Position numbers and translations under genes: made by a program | Assembly (NCBI GenBank): GCA_017853835.1 | Contig: JAFMIU010000007.1 | Location: 1 to 64,000 of the forward strand | DNA from: Pirellulales bacterium | Lineage (GTDB): Bacteria; Planctomycetota; Planctomycetia; Pirellulales; UBA1268 | DNA: 64,000 bases | Direction of reading: 5' to 3' | In this document: positions 53,315 through 61,744 of the stretch, one piece after another | Position numbering within the stretch: the first letter of the stretch is position 1 | Layout: each line of letters opens with the position of its first letter | The notes under the pieces: generated by a model | What the model saw: only the letters and a program-made list of their open reading frames with translations | Databases searched by the model: none | What the model was told of the DNA's origin: nothing

Positions 53315-53988
53315 TCGAGCAGAACCTGCCTCCGGATGATTGTCGGCGCATCATCGTGGTTGGCGCCGGAGGGTTTGGAAGAGAGGTGGCTGAGTGGGCC
53401 CGCCAGGCCTGGCCCGACCATGCCGATCGCCTTGCCGGCATGGTGTCGGAAGATCCCGACGCCCTTCGAGGCAAACAATGTCACCTGCCGATCATCGGGC
53501 GGCCATCTGATTTTGAGCCACAGGCTGGCGACTTTTTTGTGCTCGGAATCGGCATTCCTCGGATTCGCCGCGCGGTGACAGAACGCTTGCTCGCGCGCGG
53601 GGCACGGTTTCTCACGCTGATTCATCCAAGCGCGATCGTGGTGCCGTCGGCCGTGGTCGGAATCGGCTCGGTGGTCTGCCCGCAGGTCATCGTGAGCGCC
53701 GACACGACGCTCGGGCGGTTTTCACTCCTGAACTACTGCGCGAGCCTCGGGCATGATGCCGCAGTCGGTGCGTTCTCGGTGCTGTCGCCCTACGCGACCC
53801 TCGGGGGGGCGGCTTCGGTGGACGAAGACGTGTTCCTGGCGCTTCATGCCACCGTGGGGCCGAGAGTGAAGGTGGGTGCCCGCTCGAGTATTGCGGCCAA
53901 CTCGTGTGCTTTGGCCAACGTGCCGGCCGACTCGCTTGTGTATGGTGTTCCTGGGCGAGTGGTGCCCCGGATCTCGGCTGAGCCGTAG
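53311..53988 (+). CDS. NeuD/PglD-like sugar acyltransferase
   Basis: A 225-residue protein with an N-terminal Rossmann-like domain (IIVVGAGGFGREVAEWARQ) that holds the sugar nucleotide. A left-handed beta-helix with catalytic His148 in NYCASLGHDAAVG follows, closing with NVPADSLVYGVPGRVV. The order matches PglD/NeuD N- or O-acyltransferases. As the last gene of the ACP module it is the natural candidate for moving the ACP-bound acyl group to an amino sugar. It could instead use acetyl-CoA as its relatives do. Confidence 0.9.
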   Translation: MIEQNLPPDDCRRIIVVGAGGFGREVAEWARQAWPDHADRLAGMVSEDPDALRGKQCHLPIIGRPSDFEPQAGDFFVLGIGIPRIRRAVTERLLARGARFLTLIHPSAIVVPSAVVGIGSVVCPQVIVSADTTLGRFSLLNYCASLGHDAAVGAFSVLSPYATLGGAASVDEDVFLALHATVGPRVKVGARSSIAANSCALANVPADSLVYGVPGRVVPRISAEP

Positions 53989-54015
53989 GGTCTTCGTGAG
54001 CGTGTTTGCGTCGGC

Positions 54016-55218
54016 TTAGCGGGTGAGCCGATAGAGGAGCAGCCCTAGCACAGCCATGGCGATCGCGCAGCCGCCAATCACAAACGGCACAAGACTCGAT
54101 TCGTTGGCGGGTTCTTCGAGCAGGAACGTCACGATCTGATTGGGAGTGCCAATGCCGCCGTTATCGGCGATGCCGAGGAGCAATCGGCTCTGCGGCGTTG
54201 TGGAAGGTCCGAGACAGAGGCCCTCAACGTTGCATCCAAGTTGTTCCTTCCAGAGGAGGGTTTTTTTCATGAAACGGTCTGGTTGCATGGCAAGATCTTT
54301 CTCGACATCGGTGACGTCGGTTGCTGAGCGTGGGTCGACGAGGTAGATGCGGTTTTCAAACGGCGGCAGCCCGGGGCAGCCCGATCGCTCAAGCACAAGA
54401 AGTGTTCCGTCGCCGAGACCCATGAGGGCGGAGACGCCCGAGAGCGGTTCGCCGCTAAAGACCCGAACGAATTCGTGCGGCGGATCGACTGCGTAGGCGA
54501 GTTGGATCGGCTGCTGGGGTGTTACCTGCGGGGTTTGTTCGGGGATGGCGATTCGTGTGAGCCGAACGACGGTGCCCGCACTGGCGGAAGCGGCTGGACC
54601 ATCGGCAGGAAGAGCCTCTTCGTTGGCCGACCAGATGTGGCGGCCGTCGGGCTCGACATCGATCGATTCAAAGCCACGATTCGGGCGGCGCGTGGCAAAG
54701 ATCTTTGGTGTGGGAATGACTCCAAGCAGCGATCCGTCGATCAACGAGATCGCTCGGATCGCAGGCGTGTCTTCCTCGCACACCAGGGCGCATCGGCCAG
54801 GATCCACAAATCCCTGGCGAATCCGTTTGCCCGCGATTCGTTTTTCAAGGGCTTCTGGGCATGGGGCGATGTCTTCGTAGTCGTGCTTCTCGGAGAGCGT
54901 GATCAGTTCAAGATCGGCCGGCTCGCCAGGGATGCCGTCAGGGGCGATCGGAAGGGAAAACAAGAGCACTCGATCGCTGTTGTCCATGATGGCGGCGTAG
55001 CGGTCGTCGCCGAGCCAGGTGATGCCGCTGAGGCCGGTGATCATCGCTTCGCGACCATCGTCGTCGATGGTGGTGTGTGGGAGCATAACCACGCCGGCTT
55101 TTGACAGGCGGAGCGGTGGCGTGGCAGGCGGATCGCTGCTCAGGGCATGCGGCATGGCAGTCGCGAGGATCGCGACGCAGAGCCATACGACACGATGAAA
55201 AAGCCCGGCGGAACGCAT
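54016..55218 (-). CDS. Phytase-like/esterase-like domain protein, membrane-anchored
   Basis: A 400-residue exported protein with a signal peptide (VVWLCVAILATAMPHALS) and a C-terminal transmembrane anchor (LVPFVIGGCAIAMAVLGLLLYRL). The body matches the 'esterase-like activity of phytase' family, a beta-propeller. It shows GLSGITWLGDDRYAAIMDNSD, DYEDIAPCPEAL, RPNRGFESIDVEPDGRHIWSANE and CNVEGLCLG in the expected blades. The actual substrate of these proteins is mostly unknown. It is convergent with the EPS locus and divergent from the next glycosyltransferase, so it may be unrelated to glycan synthesis. Confidence 0.82.
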   Translation of the reverse strand: MRSAGLFHRVVWLCVAILATAMPHALSSDPPATPPLRLSKAGVVMLPHTTIDDDGREAMITGLSGITWLGDDRYAAIMDNSDRVLLFSLPIAPDGIPGEPADLELITLSEKHDYEDIAPCPEALEKRIAGKRIRQGFVDPGRCALVCEEDTPAIRAISLIDGSLLGVIPTPKIFATRRPNRGFESIDVEPDGRHIWSANEEALPADGPAASASAGTVVRLTRIAIPEQTPQVTPQQPIQLAYAVDPPHEFVRVFSGEPLSGVSALMGLGDGTLLVLERSGCPGLPPFENRIYLVDPRSATDVTDVEKDLAMQPDRFMKKTLLWKEQLGCNVEGLCLGPSTTPQSRLLLGIADNGGIGTPNQIVTFLLEEPANESSLVPFVIGGCAIAMAVLGLLLYRLTR

Positions 55219-55297
55219 GCCGCGAGATTACCACGCGCAGTCCCGAGGGTTGAGCAGGCGGGGTTTTCCGGTGCAGAGGCTGTGTTAGGCTCGCGGC

Positions 55298-56611
55298 ATG
55301 CCGAGCCCAGCCCCCGAACCCCTTGCCCCCAGGCCGCTTTCGATCTGGCTCGTCAATCCGTTTGACGACATTCCGGGGGAAGGGCTGCCGCCGCTGCGGT
55401 ATTGGACGCTCGCCCGGGTGCTCGCGTCCCGCGGCCATGATGTGACCTGGTGGACGGCAACCTGGAGCCACCGCAGGAAGGCGATGCGAACCGCGCCGCT
55501 GGGCATTCGGGAGGATGAGGGATTTGCCGTGCGGCTGGTGGCCGTGCGGCCATACGAAAAGAACGTTTCGTTTTCCCGGATCGGTAGTCACCGCGATTTC
55601 GGACGGACGTTTGAGCGGCTGGCTCTGGAATCGATCTCGGCGGGCCAGTTGGAACGGCCGGACATTATTTTGGCGAGTCTGCCGCCGCTGGAAGGGCCCG
55701 AGGCCGCGTCGCGGCTCGCGAAGCGGCTTGATGCGACGTTTGTGCTCGACATCATGGATGTCTGGCCGGAGACGTTTGATCGACTGATTCCGGGCCCGCG
55801 ATTTCTCTCGCGTCTGATCTCGCCGCTTGTTCTCGGCGGAATGCTCAAACGGCGGCAATCGCTCGTTGCGGGGGCCGATGCCGTTTCGGCTGCGACCTGC
55901 ACATATGCGGACGTTGTTCTTGACACTGGAGAAGGCTCGCCGTCGCGACACGTGTGTTATGTCGGCGCTTATCCGCAAGAGTTTTCGTCACCGCCGCGAT
56001 TCATCAATCACGTGCCCGGCGCAGACGAGTCAATCGCCCCGGATGGAGAGCCAGCGGCGCTGGAGTGCGTGTATGCAGGCACGCTGGAGGCAGGGCAAGA
56101 TCTGGATGTGCTCGTCGGGGCCGTCCGTCAGCTTTCTGGCAGCGGTGTAAAGGCGACGATTCACGTTGCCGGGACCGGCTCCAACGAAGCGAATCTGCGT
56201 CGGGCTGCCGAAAACACGGCTGGTTCTTGTCGAATGGTGGTGCATGGGCTTTTGCCTCGCCAAGAGTATGTGAGCCTTTTGAGTCGCTCTGACGTGGGAC
56301 TTGTGTGCGTGAAGCCTGAATCCCTTGTTGCGATTCCCTACAAGGCCTGTGATTATGCCGCCGCGGGATTGGCCCTCGTGAATGCACTCCCAGGAGAACT
56401 CCAATCGCTCATCGAACGCTACCACGCTGGGGTGGCTTACACGGCAGGTGATGCTGCGTCACTTGCGCGGGCTCTCGCTGGGCTTGCAAATGACCGCCGG
56501 AGCCTGCTTGCGTACCGGCAAGGAGCCCGCCAACTCGCAGCGGCGGAGTTTGACCGGGAACGGACATACCCGCAGTTTGCCGATTGGCTGGAGACGGTGA
56601 CGGGTTCGTAA
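55298..56611 (+). CDS. Glycosyltransferase family 4
   Basis: A 437-residue GT-B enzyme. The N-terminal domain has IWLVNPFDDIPGEGLPPLRYWTLARVL and FVLDIMDVWPETFDRL, as in WbuB-like transferases acting on lipid-linked sugars. The donor domain has ECVYAGTLEAGQDLDVLVGAV and VGLVCVKPESLVAIPYKACDYAAAG. It starts 79 bp from the divergent phytase-like gene, so it probably has its own promoter in that gap and may be read together with the amidotransferase gene that follows. Confidence 0.9.
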   Translation: MPSPAPEPLAPRPLSIWLVNPFDDIPGEGLPPLRYWTLARVLASRGHDVTWWTATWSHRRKAMRTAPLGIREDEGFAVRLVAVRPYEKNVSFSRIGSHRDFGRTFERLALESISAGQLERPDIILASLPPLEGPEAASRLAKRLDATFVLDIMDVWPETFDRLIPGPRFLSRLISPLVLGGMLKRRQSLVAGADAVSAATCTYADVVLDTGEGSPSRHVCYVGAYPQEFSSPPRFINHVPGADESIAPDGEPAALECVYAGTLEAGQDLDVLVGAVRQLSGSGVKATIHVAGTGSNEANLRRAAENTAGSCRMVVHGLLPRQEYVSLLSRSDVGLVCVKPESLVAIPYKACDYAAAGLALVNALPGELQSLIERYHAGVAYTAGDAASLARALAGLANDRRSLLAYRQGARQLAAAEFDRERTYPQFADWLETVTGS

Positions 56612-56768
56612 GTCAAACGTCATCGTAGGCCGACGAAATCAGCTGGAGTGTTGTTCTTGCTTTTAGGACAGCCTCTTGTCGGCGAGTATGCTACTGAGTG
56701 CGGCGGTTGCGTATCCGAACCATCGTGATCCGCGACAAGAGCATGCCGCGTGGAGTCAGTGAAGCAGC

Positions 56769-58745
56769 ATGTGCGGCATCAGCGGAGCCATCGGAACGAA
56801 CGCCGATCTTCTCGGGTCGGCGGTTCATCGCATGATGCGAGTCATGGCCCATCGAGGCCCTGACGATGAAGGATTTGAATCGCTGCCGATGGGCAGCCAT
56901 GAAGCAGCGGGTGTGGCTGCTTTCGGCTTCCGGCGACTGGCCATTCTTGATCTTACAGAGGCGGGTCACCAGCCGATGGTTGATGGGAGGACGGGCAACT
57001 GCCTGGTCTTTAACGGAGAGATCTTCAACTTTCGATGGCTTCGTGCACGGCTCCAGACCGAGGGAGTCGTGTTTACGAGCACTGGCGACAGTGAGGTGTT
57101 GCTGAAGGCCCTGTCGATGTGGGGTGAGGCGGCCATCGACATGCTCGACGGCATGTTTGCTCTGGCGTTTTACGAGGCCCGGAGCCGTCGAGTGCTTCTC
57201 GCACGAGATGCCCTTGGAATCAAGCCGCTGTATGTTGCCGAATCGCCATATGGGCTGTTCTTTGCCAGTGAGGTGCGAACGATCCTGGCTTCGGGGTGTG
57301 TTTCAGACGAGTATGATCCGGCAGGCCTCGCGAGTTATTTTGCGTATGGGGCGCCACAGGATCCCTTGACGATCCATCGGGCGATTTCGTCGTTTCCGTG
57401 TGGGGCATCGCAATGGGTGTGCCTTGGCGATGACGGACGGCCTCGACGGGAGAATGCAAGGCGATACTGGCGGTTTCCTGCGAGCCAGCCGGCTCGATCC
57501 GAGGAGCAGGCACACGAGAGCCTGAAGCGCACGCTCACCGCGACGGTCCGTGAACACCTGGCCGCGGATGTGCCGATCGCATTTTTTCTCTCGGGCGGCA
57601 TCGACAGTGGTCTTCTCACCGCGATTGCAACCCGTGAACTCGGCAGCGTGAGTACGTATTCAGTTGGTTTTGAGAGCACGGCTGCGGTGTCGGAACTTCC
57701 CGTTGCGGCGGCAACGGCGAGGCTGCTGGGGACGGACCACCATGAGGTTTTTATTGCTGACACAGACATCCCATTGATATGGGAAGGCTGGATGAATGCC
57801 TCGGATCGTCCCAGCATCGACGGCCTGAATACGTTTTTGGTGACGGGGGCCGTCAAGCGTGGGAACGCGAAGGTGGCGTTTTCGGGTCTGGGGGCAGACG
57901 AAGTCTTTGGCGGATATCCGAGTTTTGGGCGTATTCCCCGTTTGGCACGCTTCCTGCGGCCATTCGCGATGGCGCCGACTCGCGTGCGGTCTTCGCTGAT
58001 GACGATGGCGCTGCCCGCGTTTCCTAGGCGTTGGCATTCGCGACTGCTCCGGCTGGCATCGAGCAGCGGCCGGCCCATCGACCTGGCGATCGAAACGCGA
58101 CGCATGCTCGACGAGGAGTCGTTGCGTCGGCTCGGACTTGTGGCTGGTGATCTGGGGTTGCGCGAAGACTATCTCCCAACAGCTCTCTACGACGAGTTTG
58201 CCAGCGGCGCGGATGACCTGTTTTCGACAGTGCGGCAGGTCGAGACGATGTCCTACATGAGCAATACGCTCCTGCGAGACTCTGACATCAACAGCATGGC
58301 ACACTCCATCGAGCTTCGAGTGCCGTTTGTGTCGCGGTTTCTGATGGACGAGGCGGCCCGTTCGCCAGGATCGATGCATCTTCAGGGCGGTGTTCCGAAG
58401 GCGCTGTTACGTAAAGTTGCCACTGATTACCTGCCTGCGGAGGTGATGAATCGGCCCAAGACGGGTTTTTCGCTTCCTGTAGGCGACTGGATGAATGGCG
58501 TGATGAGGGATGCATGCGAGTCGGCTGTTGAGGCCCTGCAGAAGGTGCCCTGCCTAGATACGGACGCTGTGAAGCGGCTTTGGAAGCGGTTTGAGGTGGA
58601 GCGGCACCACACCCATTGGACGAGGCCGATGCTTCTGGTGGCGCTTGGGAGTTACGTCGATCGGCAATCGCGGACGTATGCGGATAACGCCGGGGCCGTG
58701 AAGGTGCGGCCAGCCGGTCGACTGAATGCCACGAACAGCGTGTGA
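56769..58745 (+). CDS. asnB: Asparagine synthase-like glutamine amidotransferase
   Basis: A 658-residue class II amidotransferase. Cys2 (MCGISGAIG) is the glutaminase nucleophile, and the glutamine-binding RRLAILDLTEAGHQPM and FNGEIFNF are present. The synthetase domain has the PP-loop SGGIDS (275-280) and LRVPFVSRFLMDEA. It could be the general asparagine synthase. AsnB-type paralogues also sit in many polysaccharide clusters, where they amidate uronic acids. Next to a uronate-making locus and a glycosyltransferase, the second role is a fair alternative. Confidence 0.92.
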   Translation: MCGISGAIGTNADLLGSAVHRMMRVMAHRGPDDEGFESLPMGSHEAAGVAAFGFRRLAILDLTEAGHQPMVDGRTGNCLVFNGEIFNFRWLRARLQTEGVVFTSTGDSEVLLKALSMWGEAAIDMLDGMFALAFYEARSRRVLLARDALGIKPLYVAESPYGLFFASEVRTILASGCVSDEYDPAGLASYFAYGAPQDPLTIHRAISSFPCGASQWVCLGDDGRPRRENARRYWRFPASQPARSEEQAHESLKRTLTATVREHLAADVPIAFFLSGGIDSGLLTAIATRELGSVSTYSVGFESTAAVSELPVAAATARLLGTDHHEVFIADTDIPLIWEGWMNASDRPSIDGLNTFLVTGAVKRGNAKVAFSGLGADEVFGGYPSFGRIPRLARFLRPFAMAPTRVRSSLMTMALPAFPRRWHSRLLRLASSSGRPIDLAIETRRMLDEESLRRLGLVAGDLGLREDYLPTALYDEFASGADDLFSTVRQVETMSYMSNTLLRDSDINSMAHSIELRVPFVSRFLMDEAARSPGSMHLQGGVPKALLRKVATDYLPAEVMNRPKTGFSLPVGDWMNGVMRDACESAVEALQKVPCLDTDAVKRLWKRFEVERHHTHWTRPMLLVALGSYVDRQSRTYADNAGAVKVRPAGRLNATNSV

Positions 58746-58784
58746 CAAGCGTGCGATTCTTGGTGACACGGAGTGGTGCTGTCG

Positions 58785-59045
58785 GTGGTGATGGGGGCTG
58801 GGGGGTGGAAAAAGGAGCCCCATGACCTGGGGCGGTGTAGCCCGGCGGGTCTCACGGCTCACGCCGTTGGGCTTCGATCGGAAAAGCGTGGCACCGTTTC
58901 GTCCAAGCCCAAGGCCTTCAGGCCTGGGACACGCCGGGCTACTCCCCCAGACGCCATTGGGCCACATGATCCCCGATCGCCAAATACGCCACGCGTTTCT
59001 CAACGCCGGTCCCACGGCTCACGCCGTTGGGCTTGGACGGAGGAC
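58785..59045. repeat. Dispersed GC-rich hairpin repeats, left flank of the small gene pair
   Basis: The 336-bp gene-free stretch after asnB is made of repeat copies. A unit near 58785-58880 (G-rich head, then ACGGCTCACGCCGTTGGGCTT) is followed by an opposite-orientation hairpin near 58900-58925 (CCCAAGGCC/GGCCTGGG). A third copy near 59009-59041 (TCCCACGGCTCACGCCG, then GGGCTTGGACGG) follows. They belong to the same family as the 178-bp tandem array at 1033-1450 and the copy at 59806-59896. No protein-like reading frame is convincing here. Confidence 0.8.
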
Positions 59046-59081
59046 GCGACGGGGCCAATAGCGCGTCGATACACTAGCGGA

Positions 59082-59591
59082 ATGAACGCCGTTCCCTTTC
59101 TTACCACGCTCATGCATGCCATCCGCCGGGAACGGCTGGATGTGGTGCTCATCGGCAATGCGGCGGCGGCGATTCACGGAGCCCCGATCACGACCCTCGA
59201 CTTTGATTTCATGTTTCGCGAGACGCCCGTGACCATGGCGAAACTGAAACGGGTGGCAGCCAGTCTCGAGGCCGTGATTCTTCGGCCGTTTTATCCGGTT
59301 TCAAAGTTGTATCGCATGGTCGATGACAGCACGGGGCTGCAGGCTGATTTCATGCCAGTGATCCACGGCGTGCGATCCTTCGCGAGCCTCCGGTCACGTG
59401 CCGAAGAACGTGCTGTGGGGGGCGTTTCGCTGCTTGTGGCATCGCTCGACGACATCATCGCAAGCAAAAAGGCGGCTGGACGCGACCGGGACCTGGCGGT
59501 GTTGCCAATCCTGGAACGCACCAGAGATGCGGCGGCCGCGACTCACGGGAAGACTTCGGCACGTTCGCCGCAACGCCGAAAGAAGAAGTGA
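59082..59591 (+). CDS. Nucleotidyltransferase-fold protein (AbiEii/DUF6036-like, possible toxin)
   Basis: A 169-residue protein whose N-terminal part, LDVVLIGNAAAAIHGAPITTLDFDFMF, fits the minimal nucleotidyltransferase pattern (G-x-x-A-x3-HG then a D-x-D pair). SKKAAGRDRDLAVLPILE fits the C-terminal helix of AbiEii/DUF6036-type proteins. ATG 59082 is chosen because upstream in-frame codons are repeat sequence. A small basic protein gene follows 3 bp later, and the pair is bracketed by hairpin repeats. A nucleotidyl-transferring toxin with a partner is the likely reading, but activity is not shown by sequence alone. Confidence 0.75.
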   Translation: MNAVPFLTTLMHAIRRERLDVVLIGNAAAAIHGAPITTLDFDFMFRETPVTMAKLKRVAASLEAVILRPFYPVSKLYRMVDDSTGLQADFMPVIHGVRSFASLRSRAEERAVGGVSLLVASLDDIIASKKAAGRDRDLAVLPILERTRDAAAATHGKTSARSPQRRKKK

Positions 59592-59594
59592 TTC

Positions 59595-59792
59595 ATGGCC
59601 AAAAAAGCCGGCACGGCACGGAACGCTGTCAAACGAGCGACGTTGAAAAAACGCCAGAAGGCCCTCGACGCACTCGCGGCCGAAAGCGATCGCCAGTTGG
59701 TCGAGTTGATTCGCCGACGGCTTGCCATGCCGATTGAGCAGCGGATGAACTTTCTGCGTCGGCGGCTTCCCGGTGGCGGGAGTTGTTTGTAA
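59595..59792 (+). CDS. Small basic protein paired with the nucleotidyltransferase
   Basis: A 65-residue protein, very Lys/Arg/Ala-rich and helical (KKAGTARNAVKRATLKKRQ, then ESDRQLVELIRRRLAMPIEQRMNFLRRRL). The second half resembles short proteins that partner AbiEii-like nucleotidyltransferases. I do not know the family by name. It starts 3 bp after its neighbour's stop codon, so the two form one unit. A role as antitoxin or adaptor is an inference from size, charge and position. Confidence 0.7.
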   Translation: MAKKAGTARNAVKRATLKKRQKALDALAAESDRQLVELIRRRLAMPIEQRMNFLRRRLPGGGSCL

Positions 59793-59805
59793 CCAAGCAG
59801 AGGGC

Positions 59806-59896
59806 GATGGGCGGTGATGGTGGATAAGGGGGGCCAATGACCCGGGGCGGCGTAGTCCGGCGGGTCCCACGCCTCACGGCGTTGGGCTTGGACGGA
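59806..59896. repeat. Dispersed hairpin repeat, right flank of the small gene pair
   Basis: This copy runs from GGCGGTGATGG through CCGGCGGGTCCCACGCCTCACGG to GGGCTTGGACGGAGGG. It is the same unit and orientation as the one near 58785-58880. The hairpin stem has compensatory changes (CACGCC/GGCG against CACGGC/GCCG), which argues that base pairing is kept. It lies directly before the start of the Nramp-like gene, whose ribosome binding site GGAGGGG comes from the end of the repeat. Confidence 0.8.
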
Positions 59897-59903
59897 GGGG
59901 GCT

Positions 59904-61431
59904 ATGACCGAGCCGCGATCCACCGTTGAACCGCCACGATCGCTCGTGGCGTCGCTGGCCCACCTTGGGCCGGGCATCATCCTCGCCAGTTCCATCGTCG
60001 GCAGCGGCGAACTCATCGCGACCACCACCGCCGGCGCCGAGGCGGGCTTTACGCTCCTCTGGCTGATCCTCCTCGGCTGCGTGGTGAAGGTGGCCGCCCA
60101 GGTGGAGATCGGCCGCACCACCCTTACCTGGGGCCGCACGCCGCTCGATGCATTTGATCGCGTGTCCGGGCCCAGGCTCGCCAGTCGCGGGTGGATCACC
60201 TGGGCGTGGGTGGTCATGACCATGCTGATTCTCGTGCAGCAGGGAGGGATCGTGGCTGGTGTCGCACAGACGCTCGCGGCGGGAGTGCCGCTCTCCGCCG
60301 CTGGCCGCGCCTGGAATGAGGCCCACGACGAGCTGGCGCAGCGTCGGGTGGCCGAAGCGACGGCCCGCCGCTCCGGCGATGCTGCGAGCGCCGCTTCATG
60401 GGCCGCGCAACTCAGCGACGCCGAACAGGCCGCCGGGGCTCTCCCGATGGCCGCCGACGAGACCGCATGGAGTGTGATCGTGGCTCTCGGAACGGCCGTG
60501 CTGCTCGCCATCGGACGCTACCGCCTCATCGAACGGATGTCGATCGTGCTTGTTGGCACGTTCACCATCGTCACGCTTGCGGCACTCGTGATGCTGCAGC
60601 GAGATCCCGCATGGGCCATTGCGGGAAGTGACCTCGCCAGCGGCCTCATTCCTTCTCTCCCACCGGCCATCAAGGGCCGATCGCCGATCGTGACCGCCCT
60701 GGCAAACGTTTGGAATCATCGGCGTGGGGGCGAGCGAACTCATGATCTATCCCTACTGGTGCCTCGAAAAGGGCTATGCCGCCGCCGTGGGGCCGCGCGA
60801 CGACTCGCCAGCATGGGTGGCCCGGGCACGCGGCTGGCTGCGAGTGATGCAACTCGACGCCTGGACCTCGATGCTCGTCTACACGCTCGTGACGAGCTGC
60901 TTCTACCTCCTCGGGGCCGCGACGCTCGGTCGGCTGGGGCTCGTGCCCGCCGGAAGCGAAATGGTGCGGACGCTCTCAGCGATGTATCGGCCCGTCTTTG
61001 GCGAGTGGGCCGCCGATGTGTTTCTGGTGGGCGCGTTTGCCGTGCTCTATTCGACGCTCTTCGTGGCCGCCGCCGGTAACGCCCGGATGGTGGTCGATGC
61101 GCTCGTGCTCGCCGGCTGGATACCAGGCGACGCCGACACCCGCCGACGCTGGACGGCCCGCCTCGCCCCCGCCTGGGTGATCGTGGCGGGGTTGTTGGCT
61201 GTGTTGATCCGGGCGCCGGTGGCGATGGTGCTCGCCAGCGGCATCGCCCAGTCGGTGATGCTCGCAGCGATCGGCGTGGCGGTGGTGTGGTTTCGGTGGC
61301 GCGAGACCGATCCGCGGCTGGCCCCCTCGCGGGCCTGGGACGTGCTGCTCGCCGCCTCGGTGGCGGCACTCGTCACCGTGGGCCTCTGGACTCTGTGGGA
61401 AAAGCTTGCCCATATGGTGTGCGAAGGGTAA
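59904..61431 (+). pseudogene. Nramp-family-like metal ion transporter, frameshifted
   Basis: The first part, from ATG 59904, reads HLGPGIILASSIVGSGELIATT, the Nramp helix 1 metal-site pattern with a changed DPGN motif. It continues with several membrane segments and a long Ala/Glu-rich soluble loop (~residues 130-190). At 60704-60706 an AAA run appears to hold one A too many. Removing it restores TFGIIGVGASELMIYPYWC and the rest of the protein to 61431, about 508 residues in all. With the shift, translation would stop near 61079. It is either a fresh pseudogene or a sequencing error. Planctomycete members with this loop are uncommon relatives of MntH. Confidence 0.78.
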
Positions 61432-61495
61432 TGTGTACACGCGTCCACGTTCCGAGGTAGGTGCCTGCGTGTTGGCGATCTGAGGTCTGCACGCG

Positions 61496-61744
61496 ATGTC
61501 GTCACGAGCAGCAAACGAAAGCAAGTTTTCAGCATGGAGGGACCTGCCGAACGGTGGGCGGTTATACTGGCTTGAAGTCGCTGGACGATCCGGATGGAGA
61601 GCCCGGTATGTCAAGGAAGTTGACGGTTTTGAGGTGACGCTTCGGTTCTGGCAGGAGATTTACAACGAGCGTGGGCAGTTCGTGGAAGTGCATCACAAAT
61701 ACCCTGAGGATGGTGGCCATCAGGCGGTCGAGGGTGACGCATGA
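61496..61744 (+). CDS. Small hypothetical protein, first of a coupled pair
   Basis: An 82-residue protein, unrecognised by name. Its core, GGRLYWLEVAGRSGWRARYVKEVD followed by TLRFWQEIYNERGQFVEVHHKYPEDGGH, looks like a widely spread short beta-rich family of unknown function. The stop codon overlaps the ATG of the next gene (ATGA), so expression is coupled. Pairs of this sort may be toxin-antitoxin-like, but no known toxin motif is present. Confidence 0.75.
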   Translation: MSSRAANESKFSAWRDLPNGGRLYWLEVAGRSGWRARYVKEVDGFEVTLRFWQEIYNERGQFVEVHHKYPEDGGHQAVEGDA

